Origin: Rickettsiaceae bacterium
Lineage (GTDB): Bacteria; Pseudomonadota; Alphaproteobacteria; Rickettsiales; Rickettsiaceae
Assembly (NCBI GenBank): GCA_021741285.1
Contig: JAIOYD010000053.1
Span: 1 to 8,527, forward strand
DNA: 8,527 bases
Direction of reading: 5' to 3'
Of this stretch, positions 1-6,520 are shown piece by piece. Below the pieces are notes generated by a model, which saw only the letters and a list, made by a program, of their open reading frames with translations, was not told where the DNA came from and searched no databases. The stretch's first letter is position 1. Each line of letters begins with the position of its first letter. The position numbers and the translations under genes were made by a program.

Positions 1-25
1 AGGCAGCTTTAGTTAAAAGCCACCT
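1..25. terminator. Weak hairpin, possible terminator at left edge
   Basis: An imperfect stem-loop can be drawn at the extreme left of the window. GCTTT (6-10) pairs with AAAGC (16-20) around a 5-nt loop, and an outer AGG/CCT pair lies beyond a two-base mismatch. It lies downstream of the virB2 stop codon on the minus strand. On the plus strand it is followed by a short GTTTTG. It may end transcription of virB2 or of a gene entering from the left, but the stem is short and interrupted. Nothing else is recognisable between 1 and 85. Confidence 0.2.
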
Positions 26-85
26 GTTTTGCTATATAGTTTATATTTTAGAGCTATGTACTTAAACAAACTCTTAAATATTAGT

Positions 86-457
86 TTATGCTCCCACGTC
101 ACAGGTTGCATTAGCAGCATCGCCGCTTAAGAAAGCAACTAATTTAGGTGCGGCAAATATGATACCAACACCAGCAGCAGTAGCAGCAGCAATACCCCAG
201 TTAAGTTTACCAAGGAATAAACCTACACCAACTGAGAATATAGCGATTGTTGCAATACCTCTTGCGATCCCGCCAGAAAGATTAGCAACCAATCTACAAA
301 GCGTTTGTCCAACTACGTCATTATCTGCGGCAGCGGGCGCAGCGGCTGCAAACGCAGCATCTGCAGAAGTAAGGATTACGCAAATTGCAGAGAATAGCAA
401 CACCAGGCGCCATGCAAGCTCAGTATTAAGTTCAATTTGAAATTTTGTGAAATTCAT
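86..457 (-). CDS. virB2: VirB2/TrbC-family type IV secretion pilin subunit
   Basis: Predicted type IV secretion major pilin, 123 aa. VirB2 subunits are inserted in the inner membrane, processed, and assembled into the extracellular pilus or channel. Residues 15-37 form a hydrophobic signal segment ending in an AFA site (cleavage likely after about residue 37), followed by an Ala-rich linker. Two membrane helices follow, about 63-83 (GIATIAIFSVGVGLFLGK) and 87-110 (WGIAAATAAGVGIIFAAP), split by a short KLN turn as in the VirB2/TrbC family. Cys54 and Cys119 flank the mature membrane region and could form a disulfide (inference). I chose the ATG at 457 because GAGGG sits 8 nt upstream; the in-frame TTG at 472 would add five residues and lacks that spacing. 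No other virB/trb gene is present here. The family call is firm; which secretion system it serves is unknown. Confidence 0.82.
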   Translation of the reverse strand: MNFTKFQIELNTELAWRLVLLFSAICVILTSADAAFAAAAPAAADNDVVGQTLCRLVANLSGGIARGIATIAIFSVGVGLFLGKLNWGIAAATAAGVGIIFAAPKLVAFLSGDAANATCDVGA

Positions 458-505
458 CGGAAATACCCTCAAATAATTATTAAATAAGAATTAAACACAA
501 GATTG

Positions 506-535
506 AGTTTATCTATTTATTTCCCCTATGGTCAA
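506..535 (-). promoter_or_regulatory. Possible sigma70-type promoter for virB2
   Basis: Read on the minus strand, a TTGACC -35 box (530-535) is followed after 18 nt by TAAACT (506-511), about 50 nt before the virB2 start. The -35 box is 5/6 and the -10 is 4/6 to consensus. It would give virB2 its own promoter separate from folC, which lies upstream on the same strand with a gap of about 150 nt. That gap is AT-rich, and I see nothing else in it. Confidence 0.4.
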
Positions 536-606
536 GCATTTTACACAAAAATTAAAATATGATTTGCTGAATAATGATCAATTGTGTGTTTTTTATGTTT
601 TTAGTA

Positions 607-1887
607 TTACAACTTGAGAAAATCAGCGATAAGAAATAGCGATCCGGTAATGATAATTGTTACAGGTTTACTTTTTGTTACAATATTATTTATGGCTTCT
701 TGGAGAGAATCGGCGTAGGTGAAATCAATTCCACTTTGGCTTGCGGTTTTTGCTAATGCACTTGCATTATAGCTTGATGGCTCAGATTCGACTCGTACTG
801 CAATTCCATCTTGCACGATATTTTTGAAATGAGCGCAAAATGTTGTAGCATTTCTTTTTCGTGTCATGCCTAATATCAAATGTACTGGTCCTTGCAAATT
901 TTCTGAAGCCCAAGAAGCTAAGCTTAGCGCGCCAGAGTCATTGTGTGCTCCATCTAAGTATATCTTAGTATCTTTACAACCAGTGAGCTCGTTTGTTTTT
1001 TTGTCTGATACTTGTTCTATTCTCCCAGGCCAAATTGCCTTGGTTATTCCGTTGGCGATTTGAGGGGTAGTAATTTGAAATTCTTTATTCACAAGCATCA
1101 CCGTAGCTATAACTGTTGCTGCATTCTGTATTTGATGATCGCCCAGTAAATTGGGGCGTGGAAGATCAAGACTATATTTTTGGGATAAATATTTAAAGCC
1201 AGTATCTGTTTTTTCTGCACAATAATCATATTCGTAGCAAAACGAAGGGGCGTTCCTTTCGAAGCATTCTGCTAGAAGCCTTTCGTACACCTCTGGTGTT
1301 TGAGGTCCAATAATGCAAGGCACATTTGTTTTTATAATTCCTGCTTTTTCACCAGCGATTTGTCTTATATCGCTACCTAGAAATTCAGTATGATCAATAG
1401 AAATAGGAGTAATTATTGTAGCGAGGGGTGAAGAAATTACATTTGTACAATCAAGTCGACCTCCAAGACCTGTTTCTAAAATCAATATATCTGCTTTTAT
1501 CTCGGCAAAAGCTAAAAATGCAGCTACTGTAGTACCTTCAAAAAAAGTAGGTTGGATATTGTTTTTTTCTGCAGCCAATTTAGTTCGTTCAAGAAAAAAT
1601 TTTAGTTGATCATCTAATATAGGTTTGCCATCAAGATTAATTCTCTCATTGAACTCGACAAGATGTGGCGCAGTGTATGTATGAACTGTATAACCAGCTT
1701 GCATAAAAATACTTTTTAGCATAGCGACTGTGGAACCTTTTCCATTTGTTCCCGCGACATGAATAGTTGGCGGCAGCAAATTTTGAGGATTACCAAGAGA
1801 TTCGAGCAAGCGAAAACTATTTGTTAAGTCGAATTTACCTGGTATTTTCCAGATAGGGACTGGAGGCCAATGAGGAATGTTAACCAT
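607..1887 (-). CDS. folC: Bifunctional folylpolyglutamate synthase / dihydrofolate synthase
   Basis: Mur-ligase-superfamily enzyme of 426 aa, close to the usual length of about 420. It adds glutamate to dihydropteroate and/or reduced folates using ATP, in the cytoplasm. The ATP-binding P-loop AGTNGKGS is at 45-52. The family motif ETGLGGRLDCTN is at 138-149, SIDHTEFLG at 163-171, and EKAGIIK at 180-186, whose Lys181 aligns with the lysine reported as carbamylated in E. coli FolC. LLGDHQIQNA starts the junction to the C-terminal domain (247-256), WPGRIEQ is at 286-292, and the C-terminal LDGAHN signature is at 311-316. No motif is missing, so it should be active. Whether it has both activities cannot be read from sequence. 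The ATG at 1887 has AGG about 7 nt upstream. It is divergent from thrS across 83 nt. No accD or folP neighbour is seen. Confidence 0.95.
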   Translation of the reverse strand: MVNIPHWPPVPIWKIPGKFDLTNSFRLLESLGNPQNLLPPTIHVAGTNGKGSTVAMLKSIFMQAGYTVHTYTAPHLVEFNERINLDGKPILDDQLKFFLERTKLAAEKNNIQPTFFEGTTVAAFLAFAEIKADILILETGLGGRLDCTNVISSPLATIITPISIDHTEFLGSDIRQIAGEKAGIIKTNVPCIIGPQTPEVYERLLAECFERNAPSFCYEYDYCAEKTDTGFKYLSQKYSLDLPRPNLLGDHQIQNAATVIATVMLVNKEFQITTPQIANGITKAIWPGRIEQVSDKKTNELTGCKDTKIYLDGAHNDSGALSLASWASENLQGPVHLILGMTRKRNATTFCAHFKNIVQDGIAVRVESEPSSYNASALAKTASQSGIDFTYADSLQEAINNIVTKSKPVTIIITGSLFLIADFLKL

Positions 1888-1910
1888 AGCAGCCTAAAAG
1901 ATGTTATTTA

Positions 1911-1940
1911 TTGACAAAATGATATAAAATCTACTAAATA
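1911..1940 (+). promoter_or_regulatory. Probable thrS(-infC) promoter
   Basis: A perfect TTGACA (1911-1916) is followed after 18 nt by TAAATA (1935-1940), a weaker -10. The predicted transcription start would be near 1947, giving a leader of only about 25 nt before thrS. That is too short for a T-box or an E. coli-style thrS operator with tRNA-like stem-loops. Confidence 0.45.
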
Positions 1941-1946
1941 TATCAA
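1919..1946 (-). promoter_or_regulatory. Probable folC promoter, overlapping thrS promoter
   Basis: On the minus strand, TTGATA (1941-1946) and TATCAT (1919-1924) are separated by 16 nt; each hexamer is 5/6 to the sigma70 consensus. It points into folC, whose start codon is about 30 nt beyond the -10. It lies face to face with, and almost completely overlaps, the predicted thrS promoter. Confidence 0.5.
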
Positions 1947-1970
1947 GTTAAAACTCATAATTACAATAAC

Positions 1971-3881
1971 ATGATTAACATAACATTTCCTGACGGTTCT
2001 AAGAAACAATTTCATAAGGGTATCACAGGAGCTGAAATTGCTTCTTCAATTTCAAAGTCACTAGAAAAACGGGCGATGGTTGTATCTATTGATGGAGAAC
2101 TTAAAGACTTATCTTTGCAAATACATGGAGACTGTGCATTAAGAATAATCACGGATAGCGATCCAGAAGCTTTAGAAATTATCAGGCACGATGCAGCTCA
2201 TATTATTGCAGAAGCTGCCAAAGAACTTTTCCCCGATATACAAGTAACAATTGGGCCAGCTATTAAAGACGGTTTTTATTACGATTTCGCTAAAAGCATT
2301 CCCTTTACAACAGATGATCTTAAAAAAATCGAAGCTAAGATGCATGAGATTGTAAAACAAAATGAAATTTTTCACCGAGAGGAATGTGATAGAGACGAAG
2401 CTATTAAAATGTTCCAAAAGATGGGTGAGCATTATAAAGCTGAAATCATTGAATCCATACCAGAGGGACAAACAATCACCCTATATCGCCAGGGTAATTT
2501 TGTCGATTTGTGTCGCGGACCACATAGCCCATCAACTGGAAGAATTAAGCACTTTAAACTAATGAAAGTTGCGGGAGCTTATTGGCGTGGTGATAGTAAC
2601 AACGAGATGTTGCAGCGTATATATGGCACTGCCTGGGCAACAAAAGAGCAGCTTGATGAGCATTTATACAGGCTAGAAGAGGCTGAAAAAAGAGATCATA
2701 GAAAACTTGGGCGAGAGCTTAATTTATTTCATTTTCAAGAAGAAGCTCAAGGTATGGCGTTCTGGCATGAAAAGGGTTGGAATATATACCGTACAATTGA
2801 AAGCTATATAAGAAGGAAGTTGCAAAAAGCCAATTATCGAGAGGTTAAAACTCCTATAATGGTTGATAGAAAGCTTTGGGAAGATTCGGGGCATTGGGAA
2901 AAATTCAGAGAAGACATGTTTACAGTTGAAACTGAAGATAGAACTTATGCGCTAAAGCCTATGAGTTGTCCATGTCATGTACAAATCTTTAACCATGGAA
3001 CAAAGAGTTATAGAGATCTACCAATTAGAATGGCTGAATTCGGATCGTGTCATCGTAATGAATCTTCAGGTGGTTTACACGGATTACTTCGCGTGCGAAA
3101 CTTTGTTCAAGACGATGGGCATATTTTTTGCAGCGAAGACCAAATAAATGCAGAAACGGTAGAGTTTTGTAGATCTTTACTTGAGATTTATAAGGATTTT
3201 GGCTTTTTAAAAATTAAAGTTAAATTTTCTGACAGGCCAGATGTTAGAGCTGGCGAAGATTCAGTTTGGGATAAAGCTGAGTTTGCTTTAAAAGCAGCTG
3301 TTGAAGAGGCTGGTATTGAATACGAAATGAATCCAGGTGAGGGCGCTTTCTATGGCCCCAAGCTTGAATTTGTTCTAACTGATGCAGTTGGACGGGACTG
3401 GCAATGCGGAACTTTTCAAGTAGATTTTGTTTTACCAGAAAGATTAGATGCCCAGTATGTTGCTCCCGGTGGAGAAAAGAAACGTCCCGTTATGCTACAC
3501 AGAGCAATTATTGGTACCTTTGAGAGATTTATTGGCATTTTAATAGAAGAATATGCAGGGAAATTCCCCCTTTGGCTTGCTCCTATCCAAATCGCTCTGG
3601 TTGGCATTACAAATGATCAGGATGATTACTTGAGTTTATTAAATGCCAAACTTATTGGTGCTGGGATTAGATCTGAGCTTGACATATCAAGGGAAAAAGT
3701 GAATTATAAAATACGCAATTTCTCTAATCTAAAAGTACCGATTATTGCTGTTGTGGGTAAAAAGGAGCAGGAGACTGGAAGCGTTACACTAAGATATCTT
3801 GGCTCCGAGGAGCAAACGACGGTTAGTGTAGAGGAGCTTATAGCGCTGGTTTTAAACGATAATAAGAAGTATTTTTCTTAG
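1971..3881 (+). CDS. thrS: Threonyl-tRNA synthetase
   Basis: Class II aminoacyl-tRNA synthetase of 636 aa (E. coli ThrRS is 642) that charges tRNA-Thr in the cytoplasm. In order: an N-terminal TGS domain (about 1-61); an editing/SAD domain with HDAAH (His73, His77) and CRGPH (Cys181, His185), the four residues that hydrolyse Ser-tRNA-Thr; the catalytic core; and a C-terminal anticodon-binding domain from about 535. The zinc ligands that recognise threonine are present: Cys333 in MSCPCH, His384 in DDGHIFC, and His510 in [13 protein letters not shown] (motif 3). The enzyme therefore looks fully functional, with editing. Cys335 replaces the Gly of the E. coli motif MNCPGH, a variant I associate with alphaproteobacteria. 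The ATG at 1971 matches the family start, but no Shine-Dalgarno is visible before it. infC follows after 36 nt, so cotranscription is likely. Confidence 0.97.
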   Translation: MINITFPDGSKKQFHKGITGAEIASSISKSLEKRAMVVSIDGELKDLSLQIHGDCALRIITDSDPEALEIIRHDAAHIIAEAAKELFPDIQVTIGPAIKDGFYYDFAKSIPFTTDDLKKIEAKMHEIVKQNEIFHREECDRDEAIKMFQKMGEHYKAEIIESIPEGQTITLYRQGNFVDLCRGPHSPSTGRIKHFKLMKVAGAYWRGDSNNEMLQRIYGTAWATKEQLDEHLYRLEEAEKRDHRKLGRELNLFHFQEEAQGMAFWHEKGWNIYRTIESYIRRKLQKANYREVKTPIMVDRKLWEDSGHWEKFREDMFTVETEDRTYALKPMSCPCHVQIFNHGTKSYRDLPIRMAEFGSCHRNESSGGLHGLLRVRNFVQDDGHIFCSEDQINAETVEFCRSLLEIYKDFGFLKIKVKFSDRPDVRAGEDSVWDKAEFALKAAVEEAGIEYEMNPGEGAFYGPKLEFVLTDAVGRDWQCGTFQVDFVLPERLDAQYVAPGGEKKRPVMLHRAIIGTFERFIGILIEEYAGKFPLWLAPIQIALVGITNDQDDYLSLLNAKLIGAGIRSELDISREKVNYKIRNFSNLKVPIIAVVGKKEQETGSVTLRYLGSEEQTTVSVEELIALVLNDNKKYFS

Positions 3882-3905
3882 AGTGTAATTTATAAATAAT
3901 GTTGT

Positions 3906-3920
3906 GGAGAAATTTTTATA
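3906..3920 (+). promoter_or_regulatory. Ribosome binding site deciding an AUA start for infC
   Basis: GGAG (3906-3909) is the only good Shine-Dalgarno in the thrS-infC gap. It lies 8 nt before ATA (3918-3920), which opens the reading frame. The in-frame ATT at 3912 is only 2 nt from GGAG, too close. A stop (TAA, 3897-3899 region) lies upstream in this frame, with no ATG, GTG or TTG between it and the conserved IF3 sequence. Confidence 0.7.
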
Positions 3921-4451
3921 ACTGAGATTAAAAAAAGTAAGTTTCCTAAAGCCAATAAGGAAATTAGAGTAGCGGAAGTTCGTTTGGTTGATGCTGAAGG
4001 TGAAATGATAGGCGTTGTAACGCTACAAAAAGCTATGCAAATGGCATTTGACGCAGGGCTAGACCTTGTAGAAATTTCTCCAAATGCAGAACCTCCTGTT
4101 TGTAAGATACTTGATTTTAGCAGATTTAAATATGATGCCAAGAAAAGGCAGCAAGAGTCTAAAAAGAAGCAAAAAAAAGTTTCTTTAAAAGAAATGAAAT
4201 TTAAAGTAAACATAGGTCAAGGTGATCTAGATGTTAAATTGAGAAAAATCAGGCAGTTCCTTGAAGATGGAGATAAGGTAAAAATCTCTCTATGGTTTAA
4301 GGGACGTGAAATTGTTCACAGAGATAAAGGCAAAGAGTTATTTGATCGCATTATAGAAAATTTAGGCCCTATTGCCAAGATTGAATCTGAAGCAAAGATG
4401 GAAGGAAAGCAAATTGTCATGGTCTTGAGTTCCCAGTCGATAGTGGAATAG
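3918..4451 (+). CDS. infC: Translation initiation factor IF-3, AUA start codon
   Basis: IF-3 binds the 30S subunit, prevents premature 50S joining and checks the initiation codon and initiator tRNA. From ATA the product is 177 aa, close to E. coli IF-3 (180). The N-domain includes [20 protein letters not shown] (13-32) and [13 protein letters not shown]. The family signature [19 protein letters not shown] closes the N-domain and opens the lysine-rich linker. The C-domain (from about 90) has [20 protein letters not shown] and [10 protein letters not shown], which carry the conserved 30S-binding arginines. The frame contains TTG at 3984, but starting there would delete 22 residues including conserved [11 protein letters not shown], so it is rejected. 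A rare start codon is well known for infC (AUU in E. coli), where IF-3 represses its own translation by discriminating against it. The same control is inferred here. The gene is downstream of thrS, without rpmI-rplT behind it. Confidence 0.93.
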   Translation: MTEIKKSKFPKANKEIRVAEVRLVDAEGEMIGVVTLQKAMQMAFDAGLDLVEISPNAEPPVCKILDFSRFKYDAKKRQQESKKKQKKVSLKEMKFKVNIGQGDLDVKLRKIRQFLEDGDKVKISLWFKGREIVHRDKGKELFDRIIENLGPIAKIESEAKMEGKQIVMVLSSQSIVE

Positions 4452-4596
4452 GAGCTATTGCTTCTTTGATAACTCTCAAACTTTAGATTAAATTAAGCGA
4501 TTTTAATGAAATTATACTGCTACCAAAAATGAGCGAGCTTATTTGATTAAAAAAATAGAATAATTCAATAGTAATCTACAGTGGTCAACCTACCAC
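4452..4596. terminator. Convergent infC/pleD gap with weak hairpins
   Basis: This is the 133-nt gap between two converging genes, extended 12 nt into the 3' end of pleD to include a hairpin. No strong GC-rich terminator is visible. Candidates are TTTGA/TCAAA (4465-4469 with 4476-4480, 6-nt loop, then CTTT) after infC, and GTGGT/ACCAC (4581-4585 with 4592-4596) overlapping the pleD stop codon. A run of seven A residues (4548-4556 region) would read as a T-run for pleD transcripts. Both hairpins have only 5-bp stems, so termination here may be Rho-dependent. Confidence 0.25.
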
Positions 4597-5940
4597 AACT
4601 TTATTTCTTCCGGTTTCTTTTGCTTCATATAAAGCTTTGTCTACTCGATTGATAAAATCTTGCGCGGATTCAATAGGGTTGAACTCAACAATTCCGATAG
4701 AAGTAGTTTTTTTCAGTGGTTGGCTATAGTCGGGTATTATGAAGTCAATAGCTTCTATGGTTGATCTAATTTTTTCTGCGGTGACCGATCCCTGTTCAAT
4801 ATTCATATTTCCTAAGAGAACCATGAATTCTTCGCCGCCATATCTAGCTATGAGATCAGTTATTCTAAAGGAGGACTTTAATGTATTGGTTAATGTTTTG
4901 AGCACTGCGTCGCCGGCAGGGTGGCCGTAAGTATCATTTACATTCTTAAAGTGATCCATATCTAGCATCATCAAACATAATTTTTGACCAGAAGTTCTAG
5001 CTTTTTCTGTCATTTGTTTTATGTGGATATCAAAATATCTTCTGTTAAAAACTCCGGTAAGCCCATCTTTAGTTGATAAGTCGAAACTTTCTTCAAGCTC
5101 AGCCCTAAGATCGTCTTGATATTGTTTTCTTCGAAGTTGTGTTTTTACCCTTGCTTTAAGTTCACTTTTGTCTACTGGATAAATAAAATAATCATTAATT
5201 CCAAGTTCCATACCTTTTATAACCATTGGAATATTTTCTTCTTCAGCTAAAAGCATTATTACAGAGTTTTTAAATGTTGGCTTTGACCTCAGCATCACCC
5301 CTATTCTTAGTGGATCCCCTACAGTCATTTGACAGCTAATGATCACTAAATCTGGAATGAAAGATCCAAGAGAATCGATCTCTTCTGGATTAGAAAGGGA
5401 TTGAACTTGGGGAGTAAGCAAGCTCAAGCTTGCTTTTATATTTTTTACTTGAATCACGTCATCATCGAGGAGTAAGATTTTACTGTCAGTAAAATTGTCT
5501 TTAAGATCTACTACTTGACCACCTAACTCTTCATTAGTTTTATTTCGTAGTTTAAGTTCATCTATAACAGTTTTCATGCGAGTTAGTGACTTCACTCTGG
5601 CAAATAGGGCTATGTCATTAATTGGTTTGGTAAGGAACTCATCGGCACCAGATTCAAGGCCTTTTACTCGGTCTTCAATATCTGATAGAGCGGTAACCAT
5701 TACCACGGGTATATGAGTTGTTTCTGGATTAGATTTTATATGCTTACAAGTTTCAAAACCATCCATTTCTGGCATCATAACATCCAGAAGCACTATATCG
5801 ACATTATTCTGGCTAAGCAAGGCAAGGGCTTTTGTCCCGCTATTTGCAGATAAAACAGTATAGTATTCACTAAGTAATTTTGCTTCCAACAATTTTACAT
5901 TGGGCTCTAAATCATCTACTACTAGTACAGTTGCGGTCAT
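4585..5940 (-). CDS. pleD: PleD-type response regulator diguanylate cyclase (REC-REC-GGDEF)
   Basis: Makes cyclic di-GMP from two GTP when its first receiver is phosphorylated and the protein dimerises. In Caulobacter it localises to the stalked pole and controls the motile-to-sessile change. Its 451 aa match PleD (454) almost residue for residue. REC1 (about 3-120) has acidic Asp9/Asp10, phosphoacceptor Asp53, Thr83 and Lys105. REC2 (about 153-270) has Ser202 where the phosphoacceptor should be, fitting its known role as a non-phosphorylated adaptor. The GGDEF domain (about 288-451) has DGLTGVFNRRYFD, DMDHFKNVND, active-site GGEEF (368-372) and the inhibitory I-site Arg359-Ile-Thr-Asp362, so feedback inhibition by c-di-GMP is expected. 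The ATG overlaps the divK stop (ATGA) and has no Shine-Dalgarno, implying translational coupling. Confidence 0.95.
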   Translation of the reverse strand: MTATVLVVDDLEPNVKLLEAKLLSEYYTVLSANSGTKALALLSQNNVDIVLLDVMMPEMDGFETCKHIKSNPETTHIPVVMVTALSDIEDRVKGLESGADEFLTKPINDIALFARVKSLTRMKTVIDELKLRNKTNEELGGQVVDLKDNFTDSKILLLDDDVIQVKNIKASLSLLTPQVQSLSNPEEIDSLGSFIPDLVIISCQMTVGDPLRIGVMLRSKPTFKNSVIMLLAEEENIPMVIKGMELGINDYFIYPVDKSELKARVKTQLRRKQYQDDLRAELEESFDLSTKDGLTGVFNRRYFDIHIKQMTEKARTSGQKLCLMMLDMDHFKNVNDTYGHPAGDAVLKTLTNTLKSSFRITDLIARYGGEEFMVLLGNMNIEQGSVTAEKIRSTIEAIDFIIPDYSQPLKKTTSIGIVEFNPIESAQDFINRVDKALYEAKETGRNKVVVG

Positions 5941-6323
5941 AATTTATTTTTTTTTGTAACTGAAGGGATAAATTTTTCAATCGCCTTAAAAAACTTGTCA
6001 ATAGACACTGGCTTAGATAGGTACATATCACAACCTGATTTAGAAATTCTTATTTGGTCAACTTTCAAGGCAAATGCTGTTATAGTTATTATTGGTATAT
6101 GTTTAGTATCTTGGTTTGCTTTCAGGGTTTGAATCAGATCGATGCCAGAAAGACCGTTAAGATGAATATCCATAAGAATAAGGTCTGGCCTAGTCTTCTG
6201 GATCAACTCAACAAGGTTGAAGCCATCTCTAGAAATAACGACTTCATGCTCCTGAATAGTAAGTAGGTCATGAAACAATTTCAAATTCAGTTCGTTATCT
6301 TCAACGATTAGTACTCTACCCAT
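5937..6323 (-). CDS. divK: DivK single-domain response regulator
   Basis: Single receiver domain, 128 aa (Caulobacter DivK is 125), with no output domain. In alphaproteobacteria it is phosphorylated by DivJ and dephosphorylated by PleC. It acts through DivL/CckA to lower CtrA activity, and it stimulates DivJ and PleC toward PleD. The opening VLIVEDNELNLKLFHDLL closely matches DivK. Acidic Glu8/Asp9, phosphoacceptor Asp52 in LILMDIHL, Thr82 in ITITAFA and Lys104 in YLSKPVS are all in place, so it should be phosphorylated. Upstream of the ATG at 6323 there is no clear Shine-Dalgarno. It is the first gene of a divK-pleD operon with a 4-nt overlap. A 9-A tract near its 3' end (minus strand, 5947-5955) precedes the overlap. 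No histidine kinase is in the window. Confidence 0.95.
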   Translation of the reverse strand: MGRVLIVEDNELNLKLFHDLLTIQEHEVVISRDGFNLVELIQKTRPDLILMDIHLNGLSGIDLIQTLKANQDTKHIPIITITAFALKVDQIRISKSGCDMYLSKPVSIDKFFKAIEKFIPSVTKKNKL

Positions 6324-6520
6324 AATTTAAAACAACTTCTATAGCTTAAGGACGACTATACAGAACCAAAACCCCAACACACAATATTGAGTGTATACTA
6401 TAACTGAGAGAGGGTAATATTTATTTGATAAATATGCCGAGTTAGGATATGAGTAGGGCTCTTGGCTTATAATCTTATTGCATTTTTATCATTATTTAAA
6501 TCTTGGGTTAATGCAATTTA
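6324..6520. promoter_or_regulatory. divK upstream region with two inverted repeats
   Basis: This 197-nt gap separates divK from holC, both on the minus strand. ATTGCATT (6477-6484) and AATGCAAT (6510-6517) form a perfect 8-bp inverted repeat with a 25-nt loop, directly after the holC stop. It may be a weak terminator. ATATTTA/TAAATAT (6417-6423 with 6429-6435) is a 7-bp hairpin with a 5-nt loop. On the minus strand, TATAGT occurs twice (around 6355 and 6400) as possible -10 boxes for divK, but neither has a good -35. The promoter therefore cannot be fixed. No gene is seen here. Confidence 0.3.

Noticed and set aside
165..195. Short GCAGCA-type repeat
   Set aside because: It is the codon pattern for the Ala-rich second membrane helix of VirB2, not an independent repeat element or CRISPR.
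159..440. Plus-strand Ala-rich open frame opposite virB2
   Set aside because: It is the mirror of the Ala-rich VirB2 coding sequence; the minus-strand protein has a signal peptide and paired membrane helices of a known family.
86..472. VirB2 starting at TTG 472
   Set aside because: The GAGGG motif lies between this TTG and the ATG at 457, with proper spacing only to the ATG.
1888..1970. T-box or tRNA-mimicking operator before thrS
   Set aside because: The gap is only 83 nt, the predicted leader is about 25 nt, and no stem-loops or T-box sequence are visible.
2172..2471. Minus-strand open frame inside thrS
   Set aside because: It lies wholly within the well-supported ThrRS coding sequence and has no recognisable protein features. 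The other antisense frames inside genes were dismissed for the same reason.
3984..4451. IF-3 starting at TTG 3984
   Set aside because: It would remove 22 residues that match conserved IF-3 sequence, and there is no Shine-Dalgarno before this TTG; GGAG-N8-ATA upstream fits far better.
5937..5960. Transcriptional slippage on the 9-A tract fusing DivK to PleD
   Set aside because: Adding one A (or removing two) leads straight to a TAA stop, and removing one A puts the reading out of frame with pleD, so no single slip gives a fusion.
6493..6510. CtrA-like box TTAA-N-TTAA upstream of divK
   Set aside because: The two TTAA half-sites are 8 nt apart rather than the 7 nt of the CtrA consensus, and such motifs are frequent by chance in AT-rich DNA.
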